Assembly: GCF_009754905.2 (NCBI RefSeq)
Contig: NZ_CP066775.1
Coordinates: 3,410,001 to 3,474,000, forward strand
Direction of reading: 5' to 3'
DNA: 64,000 nt
Origin: Mucilaginibacter ginkgonis
GTDB taxonomy: Bacteria; Bacteroidota; Bacteroidia; Sphingobacteriales; Sphingobacteriaceae
Part shown: positions 24,286-33,110 of the stretch, in pieces
Layout: the number at the start of each line of letters is the position of its first letter
Numbering within the stretch: the first letter of the stretch is position 1
The notes under the pieces: generated by a model
Told to the model about the DNA's origin: nothing
Database searches by the model: none
The model's input: the letters and a program-made list of their open reading frames with translations, nothing else
Translations under genes and position numbers: made by a program

Positions 24286-24338
24286 TATCTTTGATAGCAT
24301 GCCGATAGCTATCTCAAATCTCACATCTCAAATCTCAT
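24286..24338 (+). promoter_or_regulatory. ruvX promoter candidate and leader
   Basis: A Bacteroidota-type -7 box TATCTTTG at 24286-24293 with TTAG 20 bases upstream (24262-24265). The leader that follows contains a 14-base tandem repeat (ATCTCAAATCTCAC then ATCTCAAATCTCAT, 24311-24338). Confidence 0.5.
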
Positions 24339-24348
24339 ATCTTCTCTA

Positions 24349-24765
24349 ATGAGAGTAATGGCATTTGATTACGGCACAAAGCGCATAGGCATAGCGGTGA
24401 CAGACCCGCTGCAGATGATAGCCAACGGATTGGATACCATTCACCCAAATCAGATCATTGATTTTTTGAAGCGGTACCTGCAAACAGAGCAGGTAGAAAC
24501 CTTTGTCGTGGGCGATCCGAAACAAATGGATGGCACACCCTCACAGTCGGCGCCACATGTTAAGGGATTTGTGAATTTATTAAAGAAAACCTTCCCCGAT
24601 ATTCCGGTGCAAATGTTCGACGAACGCTTTACCTCTAAAATGGCATCGGCAGCGATATTGCAAAGCGGCATCAATAAAAAAGCCCGGCAGAACAAGGCGC
24701 TGGTGGATAATATTTCGGCGACGATATTGCTGCAGGGGTGGTTGGAGAGGAAAGCATATTTATAG
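24349..24765 (+). CDS. ruvX: putative Holliday junction resolvase / pre-16S rRNA nuclease YqgF
   Basis: 138 residues, the usual length. RNase H-like fold with catalytic Asp7 in AFDYGTKRIGIAVTD, VVGDPKQMDGT, and the FDERFTSKMA and DNISATILLQ motifs. The E. coli homologue YqgF/RuvX trims the 5' end of 16S rRNA and resolves junctions in vitro. Start at MRVMAF places the first beta-strand correctly. Divergent from holB. Confidence 0.95.
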   Translation: MRVMAFDYGTKRIGIAVTDPLQMIANGLDTIHPNQIIDFLKRYLQTEQVETFVVGDPKQMDGTPSQSAPHVKGFVNLLKKTFPDIPVQMFDERFTSKMASAAILQSGINKKARQNKALVDNISATILLQGWLERKAYL

Positions 24766-24773
24766 AGATCTCT

Positions 24774-24859
24774 TCCGAGCCTCTCCAAAGGAGAGGGAGT
24801 TGAACGCTGTCCCAAAATAAATTAAAGCCCTCTCCTTTGAAGCAGGCGGGACGGGGCTT
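24774..24859. repeat. palindromic repeat pair between ruvX and the O-methyltransferase gene
   Basis: Core CCTCTCCAAAGGAGAGG at 24780-24796 and a second part CCCTCTCCTTTGAAG at 24828-24842. The stretch AAAGCCC ... GGGGCTTT (24824-24860) can also fold. Confidence 0.7.
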
Positions 24860-24867
24860 TATCTTTG
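24836..24867 (+). promoter_or_regulatory. promoter of the O-methyltransferase gene
   Basis: TTTG (24836-24839), 20 bases, then TATCTTTG (24860-24867), matching the Bacteroidota consensus. The TTTG is part of the palindromic repeat CTCTCCTTTGAAG. The ATG follows at 24872, so the transcript would have almost no leader. Confidence 0.6.
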
Positions 24868-24871
24868 TAGG

Positions 24872-25510
24872 ATGGAAATCCTCGATCTAAATCTTCAAAA
24901 CTATCTTGATAACCATTGTGACGCTGAACCTGAGGCTTTGCAGACCATCAACCGCGAAACGTATGTGAAGGTGCTTAAGCCGCACATGCTGTCGGGCCAT
25001 TACCAGGGCAGGCTGCTAAGTATGCTGAGTAAAATGATGCAGCCCGAAAGAATTTTAGAAATCGGAACATATACCGGTTACTCGGCTATTTGCCTGGCTG
25101 AAGGGCTTGCAGAAAACGGCGTTTTAGATACGATAGAGGCGAATGCGGAGATGGAACCGCTGATCCGTAAGAACTTTGAACTGGCCAAAACCGGCGACAA
25201 GATAAGGCTGCACATGGGCGAAGCGCTGCCCAGGATTTTGAAATTCGAAGACAATTTGTTTAACTTTGTTTTTATCGACGCCGATAAGAAGAACAATATC
25301 AACTACTTTGAAAGCGTTATACCAAAAGTAAAACCGGCAGGTTTAATTATAATTGATAACGTTCTGTGGAAGGGAAAGGTGTATGGCGAAGCAAATGATG
25401 CCGATACACAAAATATCCGCAAACTGAATGACCTGGTAGCCAAAGACACAAGGGTAGAGAAGCTGATACTTCCTGTCCGCGATGGCATACTGCTCATTCG
25501 AAAAAAGTAA
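24872..25510 (+). CDS. class I SAM-dependent O-methyltransferase
   Basis: 212 residues, cytoplasmic. SAM-binding motif ILEIGTYTGYSAICLAEGL, then DTIEAN, metal-site motif FIDADKKNNINYFE and LIIIDNVLWKGKV, i.e. the cation-dependent catechol O-methyltransferase family (Methyltransf_3). Substrate is not deducible; small phenolics or a cell-wall precursor are both possible. Three bases separate it from the glucosaminidase gene downstream, implying one transcript. Confidence 0.93.
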   Translation: MEILDLNLQNYLDNHCDAEPEALQTINRETYVKVLKPHMLSGHYQGRLLSMLSKMMQPERILEIGTYTGYSAICLAEGLAENGVLDTIEANAEMEPLIRKNFELAKTGDKIRLHMGEALPRILKFEDNLFNFVFIDADKKNNINYFESVIPKVKPAGLIIIDNVLWKGKVYGEANDADTQNIRKLNDLVAKDTRVEKLILPVRDGILLIRKK

Positions 25511-25513
25511 ATT

Positions 25514-26041
25514 ATGAAGAAAATCTTACTGTTTGTATTTCTATTAGTAACCTCATTTGGCGCTTTCGCGCAAAAAAACACTTCACAGTCATACATTCAA
25601 AAGTTTAAGGATAATGCGGTGCGCATTATGCATGAAAGTGGTGTGCCTGCAAGTATCGTGTTGGCAATTGCCATGCATGAGAGTGGTAATGGTAACAGCA
25701 AAATTGCCCGTACCATGAATAATCACTTCGGCATGAAGGGTAAAAGCCAGGCCTCACTTGTAGGTAAAAAGAAGATCCATTCGTCATACAAGCAGTATGA
25801 TTCTGACGACGACTCTTTTGCAGACTTTGCCCGTGTAATGACACAGCGTAAGCAATTTAGCCACCTGGCCGATAAATTTACCCATTATGATTATTTAGGT
25901 TGGGTTAAAGGCATACAACACAGTGGTTATGCTGCGAGCCGTAAATGGGGTGCGCAGGTTTTAGGTTTGATTCGCAAGTATAACCTTAACGACTACGATG
26001 AGAAGCCGGAAGCAGAGCAGCCGGCTAAGAACGTGGAGTAA
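25514..26041 (+). CDS. secreted glucosaminidase-domain protein
   Basis: 175 residues with signal peptide MKKILLFVFLLVTSFGAFAQ. The rest is a single glucosaminidase (peptidoglycan hydrolase) domain: SGVPASIVLAIAMHESGNGN with the catalytic Glu in HESGNG, NNHFGMKGK, and the C-terminal YAASRKWGAQVLGLIRKYNL. It should cleave glycan strands in the periplasm. No binding module, unlike the related protein encoded next. Confidence 0.9.
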   Translation: MKKILLFVFLLVTSFGAFAQKNTSQSYIQKFKDNAVRIMHESGVPASIVLAIAMHESGNGNSKIARTMNNHFGMKGKSQASLVGKKKIHSSYKQYDSDDDSFADFARVMTQRKQFSHLADKFTHYDYLGWVKGIQHSGYAASRKWGAQVLGLIRKYNLNDYDEKPEAEQPAKNVE

Positions 26042-26042
26042 G

Positions 26043-26177
26043 AGCCACCTAACTCCCTAAAGGGGGAACATAGCTTGCTATTATAACACAATGTCATTTT
26101 GACGAAGTATGAGGAGAAATCTTCTGAAAATGCTTAGGCTGCTTTAGAAGATCTCTCACCATGTTCGAGATGACATT
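26043..26177. repeat. two interspersed repeats between the glucosaminidase genes
   Basis: A remnant of the CCTAACTCCCTAAAGGGGGAAC family (26047-26070) followed by a full TGTCATTTTGACGAAG ... GTTCGAGATGACA inverted repeat (26090-26177), the same family as 18723-18900. Confidence 0.75.
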
Positions 26178-26214
26178 TTTTGTTTTTAATTTGCCGGGGC
26201 GTGATTTTCAATAA

Positions 26215-27129
26215 ATGGATTTATCTATAAAACATACTTCCCCTTCAGGGGGTTGGGGGGTTGCAGTTATTTGTCTCTTTCTCCTCTTCACCTCCTGCTC
26301 GTCGCACCGCAAACTGGTGCATACCAACAGGCCAAATTATCCATCGGCAGAGCCTCCTGTGGCCGATAACTTTGCCGAAAAGAATAATGAGCGCATCCGT
26401 GAGCAAGCCGAAAAGCCAAGCGGCGGCTATATTACTTATACCGCCCTGCAGTATATCGACCGCTTTAAGACCATCGCCATTCAGGAGATGAACCAATATG
26501 GCATACCCGCAAGTATTACACTGGCACAAGGCCTGTTTGAATCGGGTAATGGTAATGGCGACCTGGCCCGTTATGCAAATAACCATTTCGGTATTAAATG
26601 CACTACCGACTGGAAAGGAGAAGGCTACTATAAAGATGACGATCAGCATAACGATTGTTTCCGGGTATACAAAAACCCCGAATCTTCTTTCCGCGATCAT
26701 TCAGAATTTTTACAACGAAAGCGTTACGCGCACTTGTTCGAGCTAGACAAAAACGACTACATAGGCTGGGCGCAAGGTTTAAAAGATGCCGGGTATGCAA
26801 CCAACCCAAACTATCCAAAGCTGATCACCAACATTATCCAGAAATACAACCTCGACGCGTACGACCGTCCGGAAGGTGAGATCCAAAAGATAAGACGCGA
26901 AGACCGTGTGCTTAGCCAGATCAACAACAATATCGGCAAGGCTGCCAAAGATTCCATCGCTACAGCCAATGCGCCATTGCCTGCCAACAAAGTTTACACA
27001 GTTGTAGCAGGAGATACACTATACAACATTTCCCGCCGTTTTGGTGTTACAATTGATCAGCTAAAAGCATTGAATAACATGACCGATAACAATATCAAAC
27101 TCGGTCAAAAGCTGGTGGTAGCGCCATAG
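26215..27129 (+). CDS. glucosaminidase-LysM lipoprotein
   Basis: 304 residues. Lipoprotein signal with Cys28 in LFLLFTSC; glucosaminidase domain about 75-220 (YGIPASITLAQGLFESGNGN, NNHFGIKC, YATNPNYPKLITNIIQKYNL) and a C-terminal LysM at about 258-303 (YTVVAGDTLYNISRRFGVTI). It should bind and cut peptidoglycan from the outer-membrane side. Residues 8-16 (TSPSGGWGV) are encoded by a palindromic repeat of the CCCCTTCAGGGGG type (26233-26260), and no alternative start exists downstream of it. Confidence 0.92.
   Translation: MDLSIKHTSPSGGWGVAVICLFLLFTSCSSHRKLVHTNRPNYPSAEPPVADNFAEKNNERIREQAEKPSGGYITYTALQYIDRFKTIAIQEMNQYGIPASITLAQGLFESGNGNGDLARYANNHFGIKCTTDWKGEGYYKDDDQHNDCFRVYKNPESSFRDHSEFLQRKRYAHLFELDKNDYIGWAQGLKDAGYATNPNYPKLITNIIQKYNLDAYDRPEGEIQKIRREDRVLSQINNNIGKAAKDSIATANAPLPANKVYTVVAGDTLYNISRRFGVTIDQLKALNNMTDNNIKLGQKLVVAP
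26229..26262. repeat. palindromic repeat inside the signal-peptide region of the LysM lipoprotein gene
   Basis: CTTCCCCTTCAGGGGG followed by TTGGGGGG, the same element that is normally intergenic in this window, read in frame here. Confidence 0.7.
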
Positions 27130-27187
27130 CCTGTTAATTATTGTTAAAAGCTGATAACGTTTTACCCCATTATAGTAGCTTAGTGCC

Positions 27188-27946
27188 GTGAGAAAATACG
27201 TTCTTCTGTTTTGTGTTCTGTGCTGTGTTTTTAAGGCCCTTGCGCAGGATAAGCAGATAGATGGCATTATATATGATACCGACACCAAGGGTCGTATCGC
27301 GCTGGTGAACATCACAAATCTTCGTACAAAAACAGCTGTCTATAACAGTCTTAAAGCAGAATTTCATATTGTTGCCCGTCCCGGCGATAAACTTGCATTT
27401 TTCAAAACTAACTACGTTACCGATACGGTAACGGTAAAAAGCTACGGCCCTTTATTGGTTTTTCTGAAGCCTAACAGTATTATGCTGAAACAGGTAGACA
27501 TATTTGATACCATGGCATCGCCCAAGCAGCGATTAGCTGCTACCAAAAAGGAGTACAATAAGGTTTACGGCTCCCTGGATACGCACGATTATCTGAATGT
27601 ATCGCCTTATGGCGGAGCGGGTATAGGTATTGACGCGATTTGGAATGCCTTGAGCCGCAGCGGCAGAAACGCGGCCCATCTGCGAACAATCATTGAGCGC
27701 GATTACCACGACAATTTAGTTGATTATCGGTTTACCAAAACACTGGTGGCTAATGTGACCGGCTTAAAGGAGCCCCGCCTTACCGACTTTATGCAAAAAT
27801 ACCGCCCGAGTTATTACTTAACCATGAGCGCCAACGATTACGACTATATACAAGCTATCAAGATAAATTACCGCAGGTATCAGCGTAACCCGCGCGCGTT
27901 CACGCTGCCTAAATTAGTAACCCCACAACCTGCGCCAAAACCCTGA
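27188..27946 (+). CDS. secreted protein with carboxypeptidase-regulatory-like domain
   Basis: 252 residues, GTG start. Signal peptide MRKYVLLFCVLCCVFKALAQ. The first 100 residues (IDGIIYDTDTKGRIALVNIT ... LVFLKPNSIMLKQVDI) follow the CarboxypepD_reg-like beta-sandwich found in TonB receptors and free-standing Bacteroidota proteins. The rest is helical with no recognised motif. Likely periplasmic or outer-membrane-associated; role unknown. Confidence 0.8.
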   Translation: MRKYVLLFCVLCCVFKALAQDKQIDGIIYDTDTKGRIALVNITNLRTKTAVYNSLKAEFHIVARPGDKLAFFKTNYVTDTVTVKSYGPLLVFLKPNSIMLKQVDIFDTMASPKQRLAATKKEYNKVYGSLDTHDYLNVSPYGGAGIGIDAIWNALSRSGRNAAHLRTIIERDYHDNLVDYRFTKTLVANVTGLKEPRLTDFMQKYRPSYYLTMSANDYDYIQAIKINYRRYQRNPRAFTLPKLVTPQPAPKP

Positions 27947-27996
27947 AGTTTGAATTTAACTTTTAATAAAACCTGTTTTTGCGTTTCTTTGCCTTA

Positions 27997-29049
27997 ATGT
28001 TAAAAAGTACTGCCTTACTTTTTGTTGTTCTGTGTTTTTTCTCAATTAAAACTAACGCCCAGATTGCGGATAGTCTTCGCCGGGCAGATAGTTTGCGCGT
28101 TGTGGATAGCCTGAAGCGTGTCGACACGGTCAAGATAGACACCAACTTGCTCAACAGGTACCGTATCAATATTAGCAAGTTCAGGTTGCCAATACCTGTA
28201 AAGCCCTTCAAGGTAGAACCCAACCTCATTCCTGTTTCGCTGCTTGACTACAAAGTTTCCTATTGGCGCAAATGGATAATTTTTGGCTTAAACTTTAACC
28301 AGGCGGCTTTTAGCGACAATTGGGCTGCCGGCGGTGTAAACTCCCTTGCACTTAGCGGCAACTTTGACTACAAAACAGAGTATCAAAAGGGGTCTTTTGA
28401 TTATACCGGCGAACTGCTATTGCTTTATGGCCGCGCGCGCAACGCGGGCAGTGAGAGCCGCAAAACAAACGACAGGATATTTTTTGATAACAAGTTCTCA
28501 TCGCAACTGTCAAAAACGTGGTTCTTTTTCGGTTCTGTAAGCTTTGAATCGCAATTTGATAAAGGCTTTACCTATTTTGATGACGGCGTAACACCTCCCG
28601 CCCTCATTTCGCGTTTCATGGCTCCCGGCTATCTTACAGAATCTGTCGGTGTGGAATATAAACCCAGTAAGGTTTTCGATCTGCGTTTAGGCACCGGTAC
28701 TGCCAGGCAAACTTTCGTGTTAGATACTACCATTTATCATAATCAGCCTGCTAATTACGGTGTTACGCCGGGTAAGACTTTTTTAAATGAACTGGCTTTT
28801 CAGGCTGTGGCTATTTTTGACAAGAACATTGCTACCAATATGCACCTTAACACCCGGTATACCTTGTTCATCCCGTACGCCCGGTTACCCGAGAATATTG
28901 ACCATCGCCTGGATGTGGTGCTTACAGCAAATGTTAACAAGCTGATCGCTGTAACAATAAACGGAACTGCGCTTTACGATAAAAATACATCAGAACGGAT
29001 ACAGGCTTCAGAGAGTTTAGCTTTGGGCGTGATCTATAAATTCCCCTGA
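27997..29049 (+). CDS. DUF3078 outer-membrane-type protein
   Basis: 350 residues from the ATG at 27997 (a TTG 18 bases upstream is in frame). Signal peptide ending KTNAQ, then a linker with repeated SLRVVDSLKRVDT units. The body matches DUF3078: YWRKWIIFGLNFNQAAFSDN, WAAGG, alternating beta-strands of a small barrel, ending LALGVIYKFP. DUF3078 proteins are predicted barrels in the Bacteroidota outer membrane with unknown substrate. Stop codon abuts that of the convergent DUF5916 gene in CCTGATCAGG. Confidence 0.9.
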   Translation: MLKSTALLFVVLCFFSIKTNAQIADSLRRADSLRVVDSLKRVDTVKIDTNLLNRYRINISKFRLPIPVKPFKVEPNLIPVSLLDYKVSYWRKWIIFGLNFNQAAFSDNWAAGGVNSLALSGNFDYKTEYQKGSFDYTGELLLLYGRARNAGSESRKTNDRIFFDNKFSSQLSKTWFFFGSVSFESQFDKGFTYFDDGVTPPALISRFMAPGYLTESVGVEYKPSKVFDLRLGTGTARQTFVLDTTIYHNQPANYGVTPGKTFLNELAFQAVAIFDKNIATNMHLNTRYTLFIPYARLPENIDHRLDVVLTANVNKLIAVTINGTALYDKNTSERIQASESLALGVIYKFP

Positions 29050-31500
29050 TCAGGAATGTTTCCTTTTGCGCAGATCCTGGTAGTCTATATAATAAAGCAC
29101 CTTAACGGAAAAGTTATTGTTTGATGGGGCGGTGAAGGTGTCACCTAAATTAGAAAAGTAATTGTTTCTGAGGTTGAGGATATTTGTCAAAGACGAATTC
29201 TTGTAAGAGATGCTTAGTTCGCTGCCCGGCGAAAATACCCACGAGTACAGCATATCAACATTCCAGATGTTATAGTTCTGGTTTACGTTATGATTGAATT
29301 TGGCTAGGCCGATTTCGGTAAGGTTGCCATCTGAAGCCAGGTTCAAAAATTGCTTGTTATCCAGTTTAGACCAGTAATGCCGTGCCCTTAATGTAATGCC
29401 CATGGTGCTGGTAAAGGTGTATTTCACCTTAAAAATATTTTGGATAGTTTGTACGTTGCGCAAAGCAAAAATTGGATTTGTGCCCTCAGAATCAAGCGTA
29501 GCGAAACCGGTATTGTTGACCCGCGGACTGTAAGTAACATCCTGCCCAAAGGAGAAGTGATTGTTTACCCTGTAAGAATAGTATAATCGCGCATCGTAAC
29601 CGTACGCACCGTACGTATTAAACGCACGATAAAAATATTGCATGCCGCCGGATAATCTCTTAGCAGCGTTGGTCCTTAACGTGATGCCTGTTCCCTGGCT
29701 TGCCGGTTGTATAAACATCAAGTTTGCTACCCTGGGCTCATAAAAATCATTGCCCGCGGCTTTTATACTCAAATCTAAATAGGCCTGCAATTGATTTTTG
29801 AACGTCAGCCCCAGCTCATTAAAGTAGTTGAAGTTTTGGTAGGCAGTTGGCAAGTACCTGCGCGAATAATATAGCTCTGTGTAAATGTACCAGCTCGTAA
29901 AATATTTTTTCGGATGGTAATTGCTATAGATAAACTGCAGGTCGTGGTCCAGGAAATTGTTGTTAAACAAGATGCCCAGATCATTAGGGCTAAACTTGCT
30001 ATCGACAAGGTCCTGCTTAAATGTCCAGGTGAAGTTTCCTAAGGTTTTCGCTGCGCCAAGTTCATAAGCATATCCCGTCGATGTATGGTCAGGATAAAAA
30101 AGGTTGCTCATCTTGCCGAAACCGCTAAAATTGTATGAGTTCTTTTTGTTATTAAGGCTGAACAGGAACGCGCTTACATCGGCATTATAATCCTTGCCAA
30201 AACGGTTAACATTGGTATTGATAAGCGTAACCGACGAATTATTCTTCAGGTTCTGATCAAGTACGATGATATTATAATTTGCCAACGGACTTGTTTGCAC
30301 CAGGCGTGTGTTGCCTGTAACCGTGTCTTGTACAACAGCATTTGTGGTGCCCGTAATGGCGTTAAACACACCGATACCCAAACCTTTAGCTGTGCGCCCG
30401 GAAAATTTGATGGCATTATACAATTTCGTTTCCGAAGGGTTACTCAGCACAGCCTCATTCTTGCCCAGGTTGTTATAAGCAGTATTATAGTCTATAGGCT
30501 GGCCGCCAATTCTTCGGGAGTAAAATAGGTTGCCCTTGTTAAACAACTCTGTGCCTTCAGTAAAAAAGGGCCTGTTCTCTGCATACTTCACTTCGAAGGG
30601 CGTAAGGTTCAAGATCCTGTTGTCAGACTGTACCTGGCTAAAATCGGGGATGAGCGTTAAGTCGAGCGTGAAGGCAGCGTTGATGCCGTATTTGATGTCC
30701 ATGCCACCACCGATAGAGCTGGTGGTGTTTTTTATGCCTGCCGTATTATAGGGATAATGATTTACGAAAGCTGAAGCGTAGGGGTAAAAGCCGAGACGTA
30801 CAGGAGGGTGTATTTTCTGGATGTTGGTCATCTCGCCTTCCTGGTTGATGAAGCCGTTTTTTTTTGGGTCGATGTCGTTCCAGAATAATTGCTGTTGATT
30901 GGCAAAGCGCCTGCGGCGGATCAGGTTCATGCCCCAGGTTTGCACATCTTTTTCAGAAAAACGCAAAGCTGAGTAGGGGATACGCATTTCGCAGGTCCAG
31001 CCCTGGCTGTCTATTTTTGTGGCGCTGTACCAAACGGCGTTCCATGATGGGTCTTCATTTCCCTGCTGCGAATATTTGGCATCGAATTGCACGCCCGAAG
31101 AAGAAACAATAAACCCGCTGGCGTTGATGCGGTCAAGATAGGTATCCAAAAATATCCCGAAAATATCCGCATTGGCGATGCTGTCGCGGGCGGATAACTC
31201 GGCTGCTACAGCCGACATCGATTTCTCGTACATGCGCGCGGCAACGTAGACAGCCTTATCATCGTACATGATCTTCACCTCGGTACGTTCGTCATGCGCT
31301 TCGTGAACGCCGGCACTAGGCTGTAGCTGTACAAAGTCGGTAGCTATTGGAATATTTTTCCAAGCCTCATCGTCTAAAACACCATCAATTTTAGGCACAA
31401 GCGAAGTTTTCACGGCAGCATACTTTCTATTGCCTGTTTGGGCAAAAGCCGCTGCTATAAAAAGTGTCAGCAAAAAAGTGAGAGATATTTTCAGCTTCAT
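29050..31500 (-). CDS. DUF5916 protein with CBM9-like N-terminal domain
   Basis: 816 residues from the ATG at 31498-31500; another ATG 15 bases upstream is in frame. Signal peptide ending AAAFAQ. Residues about 35-210 form a carbohydrate-binding family 9-like beta-sandwich (KIDGVLDDEAWKNIPIATDF; DDKAVYVAARMYE; MRIPYSALRF), and the remainder is DUF5916, a predicted outer-membrane barrel with many aromatic beta-strands ending in a short basic tail. Function unknown; an exported or surface role is inferred. Confidence 0.92.
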   Translation of the reverse strand: MKLKISLTFLLTLFIAAAFAQTGNRKYAAVKTSLVPKIDGVLDDEAWKNIPIATDFVQLQPSAGVHEAHDERTEVKIMYDDKAVYVAARMYEKSMSAVAAELSARDSIANADIFGIFLDTYLDRINASGFIVSSSGVQFDAKYSQQGNEDPSWNAVWYSATKIDSQGWTCEMRIPYSALRFSEKDVQTWGMNLIRRRRFANQQQLFWNDIDPKKNGFINQEGEMTNIQKIHPPVRLGFYPYASAFVNHYPYNTAGIKNTTSSIGGGMDIKYGINAAFTLDLTLIPDFSQVQSDNRILNLTPFEVKYAENRPFFTEGTELFNKGNLFYSRRIGGQPIDYNTAYNNLGKNEAVLSNPSETKLYNAIKFSGRTAKGLGIGVFNAITGTTNAVVQDTVTGNTRLVQTSPLANYNIIVLDQNLKNNSSVTLINTNVNRFGKDYNADVSAFLFSLNNKKNSYNFSGFGKMSNLFYPDHTSTGYAYELGAAKTLGNFTWTFKQDLVDSKFSPNDLGILFNNNFLDHDLQFIYSNYHPKKYFTSWYIYTELYYSRRYLPTAYQNFNYFNELGLTFKNQLQAYLDLSIKAAGNDFYEPRVANLMFIQPASQGTGITLRTNAAKRLSGGMQYFYRAFNTYGAYGYDARLYYSYRVNNHFSFGQDVTYSPRVNNTGFATLDSEGTNPIFALRNVQTIQNIFKVKYTFTSTMGITLRARHYWSKLDNKQFLNLASDGNLTEIGLAKFNHNVNQNYNIWNVDMLYSWVFSPGSELSISYKNSSLTNILNLRNNYFSNLGDTFTAPSNNNFSVKVLYYIDYQDLRKRKHS

Positions 31501-31653
31501 GGACAATGTGTCCATAAGATGCTTTTGCGAATGAGAAAGTTACAGCGTGCGTAAAATTTAACATCTGAGGCGTCCCCGACACTGGCTGCGTTACAGGTTG
31601 ATTTAAAATGATAACTTTGCAAGCCAAAAATTAGTGAATTAGGGTTCTAGGAT

Positions 31654-32982
31654 ATGTTTGAAAATCTTTCGGATAAGCTCGACAGGGCGTTTAAGGTATT
31701 AAAAGGTCAGGGTACTATTAGCGAGATCAACGTGGCAGAGACCATGAAAGAGATCCGCAAGGCATTGCTTGATGCCGACGTTAACTATAAAACCGCAAAG
31801 GCCTTTACAGATGACGTCAAACAAAAGGCTTTGGGCCAAAACGTACTTACCTCCATATCGCCGGGCCAGTTGCTTACCAAGATCATGAACGATGAGTTGA
31901 CCGAACTGATGGGCGGCAGCACGGCAGAACTTGAGCTTAAATCATCACCAACCATTATACTTATAGCCGGCCTTAACGGTGCAGGTAAAACCACCTTTAC
32001 CGGTAAACTGGCTAATTATCTTAAAACGCAGTTAAAAAAGAAGCCGCTACTGGTTGCTGATGATATTTACCGCCCTGCAGCGATAGATCAATTAGAAGTT
32101 TTAGGTGGCCAGATTGGCGTGCCGGTTTACGCCAACCGCGAATCTAAAGACCCAGTTGCCATTGCGCTCGAAGGTATTGCTAAAGCGAAGCAAGATGGTA
32201 ACAACGTAGTGATCATTGATACTGCCGGCCGTTTAGCTGTTGACGAAGCCATGATGCAGGAGATAGAGCGCGTTAAGGCTGCCACTAACCCGCACGAGAT
32301 ATTATTTGTGGTTGATGCCATGACAGGGCAGGATGCCGTAAACACTGCAAAAGTATTTAACGACCGCCTTGACTTTACCGGCGCGGTGTTAACCAAACTA
32401 GATGGCGATACACGTGGTGGTGCTGCATTGTCTATTAAATCTGTCGTTAACAAACCAATTAAGTTTATTGGTACCGGCGAAAAGATGGAAGCGCTTGACG
32501 TTTTCCACCCCGACCGTATGGCTTCGCGTATCCTTGGTATGGGCGACGTGGTTTCTTTGGTTGAGCGCGCCCAACAGCAATTCGACGAGAAACAAGCAGC
32601 CGAGCTTCAGAAGAAGATCCGTAAGAACAAGTTCGACTTTAACGATTTCTACGGTCAGATACAGCAGATCAAAAAAATGGGTAACATGAAAGATCTGATG
32701 GGTATGATACCGGGCGTAGGTAAAATGATGAAAGATGTTGAAGTTGACGATAACGCGTTCAAAGCAATTGAAGCTATCATTAATTCAATGACGCCATTCG
32801 AAAAGGAAAACCCTGACAGTATCAATCAAAGCCGTCGCGTACGTATATCAAAAGGATCGGGTACAGACTTAACAGAAGTTAACCGCCTGATAAAACAGTT
32901 TGAAGATATGCGTAAAGTGATGAAGCAAATGAGCAACCCGGCTGCTATGGCGAATATGATGCGTAGGATGCCGAAGATGTAA
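31654..32982 (+). CDS. ffh: signal recognition particle protein Ffh
   Basis: 442 residues. N domain (1-95), G domain with P-loop GLNGAGKT (106-113), DTAGRLAVDE and TKLDGDTRGG, then the Met-rich M domain (about 325-442) that binds SRP RNA and signal sequences. It delivers nascent membrane proteins to FtsY. A -7 box TAACTTTG stands at 31612-31619. Monocistronic in this window. Confidence 0.98.
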   Translation: MFENLSDKLDRAFKVLKGQGTISEINVAETMKEIRKALLDADVNYKTAKAFTDDVKQKALGQNVLTSISPGQLLTKIMNDELTELMGGSTAELELKSSPTIILIAGLNGAGKTTFTGKLANYLKTQLKKKPLLVADDIYRPAAIDQLEVLGGQIGVPVYANRESKDPVAIALEGIAKAKQDGNNVVIIDTAGRLAVDEAMMQEIERVKAATNPHEILFVVDAMTGQDAVNTAKVFNDRLDFTGAVLTKLDGDTRGGAALSIKSVVNKPIKFIGTGEKMEALDVFHPDRMASRILGMGDVVSLVERAQQQFDEKQAAELQKKIRKNKFDFNDFYGQIQQIKKMGNMKDLMGMIPGVGKMMKDVEVDDNAFKAIEAIINSMTPFEKENPDSINQSRRVRISKGSGTDLTEVNRLIKQFEDMRKVMKQMSNPAAMANMMRRMPKM

Positions 32983-33003
32983 CGAACGGGGATACCACCT
33001 ATT

Positions 33004-33095
33004 TGTCATTGCGAGGAGCGCAGAGACGCGGCAATCTTTAAGGACATTAATTTATGCTCGGATTGCCACACCAACTTCGTTGGTTCGCAATGACA
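33004..33095. repeat. interspersed inverted repeat after ffh
   Basis: TGTCATTGCGAGGAGCG at the left end and TGGTTCGCAATGACA at the right end form the terminal inverted repeat; a second inner inverted pair is GGCAATCTTTA ... CGGATTGCC. A sister family of the repeat at 18723. Confidence 0.75.
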
Positions 33096-33110
33096 TATTG
33101 GTTCGCAATT

